From Oscillospiraceae bacterium (GTDB taxonomy: Bacteria > Bacillota_A > Clostridia > Oscillospirales > Oscillospiraceae), in NCBI GenBank assembly GCA_902789835.1, contig CADAPN010000016.1:1-25228 (forward strand): DNA of 25,228 nucleotides, given 5' to 3'. Under the pieces are notes generated by a model, which ran no database searches, had not been told where the DNA came from, and saw only the letters and a program-made list of their open reading frames with translations. The position numbers were made by a program, and so were the translations under genes. Position 1 is the stretch's first letter, and each line of letters begins with the position of its first letter. This document shows, piece after piece, positions 23,604 through 25,228 of this stretch.

Positions 23604-23905
23604 ATAAAAGCAAAAAAGCGGCCGACCCGGTAACCTGATAACTCTGATCAGACAAGCGAGTCTGCCGTTATATTATGTCAACCAGCTTTACCCCACCCTT
23701 TTCCCTCTCTCTCTGCCACGATGTGCATGAGTCCGGGATTTTACCCCGGGGGTAAAAGTAAAGTCCATTTTTGAGGATTATCATAAAACTTTAGCCTGTG
23801 AAAGTGCTATTTTCATGTACAAGCCAGAGGCCGTGAGCCCAGGAAGCCCCATTCTACGGGCTTTCTGGCGATCCGGGTTTTGCCGAAGAATCGATACTGA
23901 ACGCC
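23604..23905 (-). repeat. Dispersed repeat copy B, with terminator hairpin
   Basis: It runs from CATAAAAGCAAAAAAGCGGC to GGGTTTTGCCGAAGAATCGA and aligns along its length with copy A, with partial copies at 10766, 15812, 19079 and 23196. Its minus strand ends in a GC stem (CGGCAGACTCG with CGGGTCGGCCG, one mismatch) and T6. It also holds the palindrome TTTTACCCCCGGGGTAAAA, which copy A does not keep. Confidence 0.75.
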
Positions 23906-23970
23906 GGGCACCGCCATGACATGTATGAATCCCATCATGTATCGTCCACGCCCACAGGATGTATTTTCTG

Positions 23971-23999
23971 TTGTTCTGCATGACGCTTGATGATATAAT
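23971..23999 (+). promoter_or_regulatory. Promoter of the SGNH esterase gene
   Basis: TTGTTC (23971-23976), 17 bases, TATAAT (23994-23999), with GGAGGG shortly before ATG 24045. Confidence 0.6.
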
Positions 24000-24044
24000 G
24001 CAGCTGTCAGGTTCCGATCATGTGTTTCAGGAGGGAAGAGTACA

Positions 24045-24680
24045 ATGCGAAAAGAGATCTTGTGTTTCGGGGATTCCAATACATGGGGCTATACGCCCGG
24101 CACGGGCCTTCGATATGCCCCTGAGGTCCGCTGGCCCGGGGTCATGGCCCAGGCGCTCGGCGAAAACTATCATGTTCTGGAGGACGGACTGAGCGGGCGC
24201 ACCACCAGTTTCGATTTCCCCTGGAATGAATGCCGGAACGGCCAGGCCGCACTCCCCTATGCCCTGCTCTCCCAGAAGCCGCTTGACCTTCTCATTATTG
24301 CGCTCGGCATCAATGATCTGACGGTTGTCGATTCCTCTTTTTCCGCGAAGAGCGCCGCCGCTTTGATCCGGAAAACACGCATGCTCCAGGCCGTCCCGGA
24401 TCTGGACACCCCCATTTTCCCGAACGGAGAGAAGATCCTGATTGCGGCGCCTGCCCCGGTGCATCCGGACTACGACCGCATGTTCGGGATCCCCTACTAT
24501 GAGGATTCCTGCCGTCTGGCTGAAAAATACAGAATCATGGCCGAAGAAAACAGCGTATATTACCTGAATGTCGGTGACTATGCTTCCGCCTCACCGATTG
24601 ACTGTGTCCACTTCCCCGCCGAGTCTCACAGAGCCCTGGGCCTCGCCATGGCGGAGAAAGTAAAAGAAATCCTGGGCTGA
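24045..24680 (+). CDS. SGNH/GDSL-family hydrolase
   Basis: 211 aa, cytoplasmic (no signal peptide). The four SGNH blocks are intact: GDSNTWG with nucleophile Ser11, DGLSGRTT with Gly51, GIND with Asn90, and DCVH with Asp186 and His189. It should hydrolyse an ester, thioester or acetyl group, similar to arylesterase/acyl-CoA thioesterase I types; the substrate is unknown. Length is normal. GGAGGG lies 10 bases upstream of ATG. It is convergent with rpmE and shares a bidirectional terminator with it. Confidence 0.93.
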   Translation: MRKEILCFGDSNTWGYTPGTGLRYAPEVRWPGVMAQALGENYHVLEDGLSGRTTSFDFPWNECRNGQAALPYALLSQKPLDLLIIALGINDLTVVDSSFSAKSAAALIRKTRMLQAVPDLDTPIFPNGEKILIAAPAPVHPDYDRMFGIPYYEDSCRLAEKYRIMAEENSVYYLNVGDYASASPIDCVHFPAESHRALGLAMAEKVKEILG

Positions 24681-24701
24681 TGTCTGAGATAATAAAAGAC
24701 A

Positions 24702-24742
24702 AAAAATCCCCTGCTGCTCTGTTGCAGCAGGGGTTTGTTTTT
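24702..24742. terminator. Bidirectional intrinsic terminator
   Basis: CCCCTGCTGC (24708-24717) and GCAGCAGGGG (24724-24733) form a 10-bp stem. TTTGTTTTT follows on the plus strand and ATTTTTTGTC on the minus strand, serving the SGNH gene and rpmE. Confidence 0.93.
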
Positions 24743-24755
24743 CTGTATTGCCGGA

Positions 24756-24888
24756 TTATTTGAGGCCGTACTTCTTGTTGAACTTGTCCACGCGGCCGCT
24801 GGTATCGACGAGCTTCTGCTTGCCGGTGTAGAACGGGTGGCACTTGGAGCAGATTTCACTGATAATCGGGATGAATACCTTTTTTCAT
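24756..24888 (-). pseudogene. rpmE: rpmE, ribosomal protein L31, with an internal frameshifting deletion
   Basis: ATG 24888 with AGGAG starts [10 protein letters not shown], the normal L31 N-terminus, and stops at once. In another frame [20 protein letters not shown] and [13 protein letters not shown] complete the normal C-terminus. L31 is usually 65-70 aa, so about 70-80 bases, including the first zinc cysteines, seem to be missing around 24858-24862. A second rpmE copy elsewhere, an assembly gap or a real loss are all possible. Confidence 0.85.
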
Positions 24889-24913
24889 TGATTTGATCTC
24901 CTCATTTCAGTCT

Positions 24914-24952
24914 GCCCTGAGTGTACGGCGCCTCGCCGTATCGTTACAGGGC
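24914..24952 (-). promoter_or_regulatory. Nested hairpin in the rpmE leader
   Basis: The outer stem GCCCTG/CAGGGC (24914-24919 with 24947-24952) encloses a perfect inner hairpin TACGGCG-AGG-CGCCGTA (24924-24940). It lies 26 bases upstream of the rpmE start. It could be an L31 autoregulatory leader, or an rplA terminator without a T-run. Confidence 0.5.
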
Positions 24953-24979
24953 TTCAATGTGGCTTAACGTCTGTCCGGA

Positions 24980-25228
24980 TCAGATCTGCTTCTGAGCGTT
25001 GATCTTCACGCCGGGGCCCATGGTGGAGGCCGTCACGCAGGAGCGGATGTACTGGCCCTTCGCAGCCGCGGGCTTGGCCTTGATGATGGCGCCGATGAGC
25101 GCGGCATAGTTCTCATTGAGCTTGTCCGCGCCGAAGCTGACCTTGCCGATGGGGCAGTGGATGATGTTGGTCTTGTCCAGACGATACTCAACCTTACCGG
25201 CTTTCGCCTCGGTGATGGCCTGCTTGAT
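24980..25228 (-). CDS. rplA: Ribosomal protein L1, C-terminal part (continues past the window)
   Basis: 82 codons and a [43 protein letters not shown] and [20 protein letters not shown] match the conserved end of L1, which binds 23S rRNA at the exit-site stalk. The start lies beyond base 25228. In most Bacillota rplJ follows rplA; here rpmE follows after 91 bases, an unusual neighbour that may be real or reflect a chimeric join. Confidence 0.95.
   Translation of the reverse strand: MKQAITEAKAGKVEYRLDKTNIIHCPIGKVSFGADKLNENYAALIGAIIKAKPAAAKGQYIRSCVTASTMGPGVKINAQKQI

Noticed and set aside
23671..23690. TTGACATAATAT in the dispersed repeat (minus strand) as a promoter
   Set aside because: The two hexamer-like words are adjacent instead of 16-18 bases apart.
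1..25228. tRNA or rRNA genes
   Set aside because: No cloverleaf-like segments with the conserved TTCGA arm or rRNA signature stretches were recognised on either strand.

Overview
The window looks like a chromosomal piece of an anaerobic, moderately GC-rich Gram-positive, most likely a gut-type clostridium (Bacillota). The signs are strong AGGAGG-type ribosome binding sites, TTGxxx-17-TATAAT promoters, intrinsic terminators, a lipobox lipoprotein, CPBP and PrsW-like membrane proteases, small zinc-ribbon and GG-leader proteins, and a DMSO-reductase-family molybdoenzyme with its chaperone. This placement is inferred from gene content. There is no rRNA marker, tRNA, CRISPR array or intact transposase.

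Layout. (1) 1-5843, minus strand: a molybdoenzyme locus, read as radical SAM protein, then a ferredoxin/TorD fusion, then a promoter and structured leader ending in a terminator-like hairpin, then a Tat-exported DmsA-like catalytic subunit. The catalytic gene carries an internal frameshifting deletion near 1130 and a 44-bp tandem duplication at 311-398. (2) 5844-10621: a palindrome, a gene remnant, a P-loop kinase-like protein, a truncated diadenylate-cyclase-like domain, a large lipoprotein and an EamA transporter. (3) 10827-15776, plus strand: MazG, a zinc-ribbon membrane protein, two tandem 15-codon micro-ORFs with their own terminator, a REP-like hairpin region, a secreted repeat protein with two zinc ribbons, and a 60-aa GG-leader zinc-ribbon peptide. 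(4) 15812-24000: an accessory, decaying zone. It holds a GNAT acetyltransferase, a conserved DPDNG-motif protein, two adjacent intramembrane-protease-like proteins, several decapitated or frameshifted genes, and copies of a dispersed repeat that contains a terminator hairpin. (5) 24045-25228: an SGNH esterase, then rpmE (internally deleted) with a structured leader, and the 3' end of rplA.

How parts may work together. The radical SAM and ferredoxin-TorD genes overlap or abut and lie just upstream of the molybdoenzyme, so they probably serve its maturation or electron supply; the leader suggests attenuation control. The plus-strand block from 11465 to 15725 is rich in CxxC zinc ribbons and in acidic aromatic tails, and may be functionally related.

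The strongest new observation is the pair of 15-aa ORFs at 12482 and 12575. They differ at seven third codon positions, six silent and one Asp/Glu, which indicates selection on the peptide. The number of broken genes means either real decay or assembly problems, so read mapping should come before biological interpretation of the lesions.
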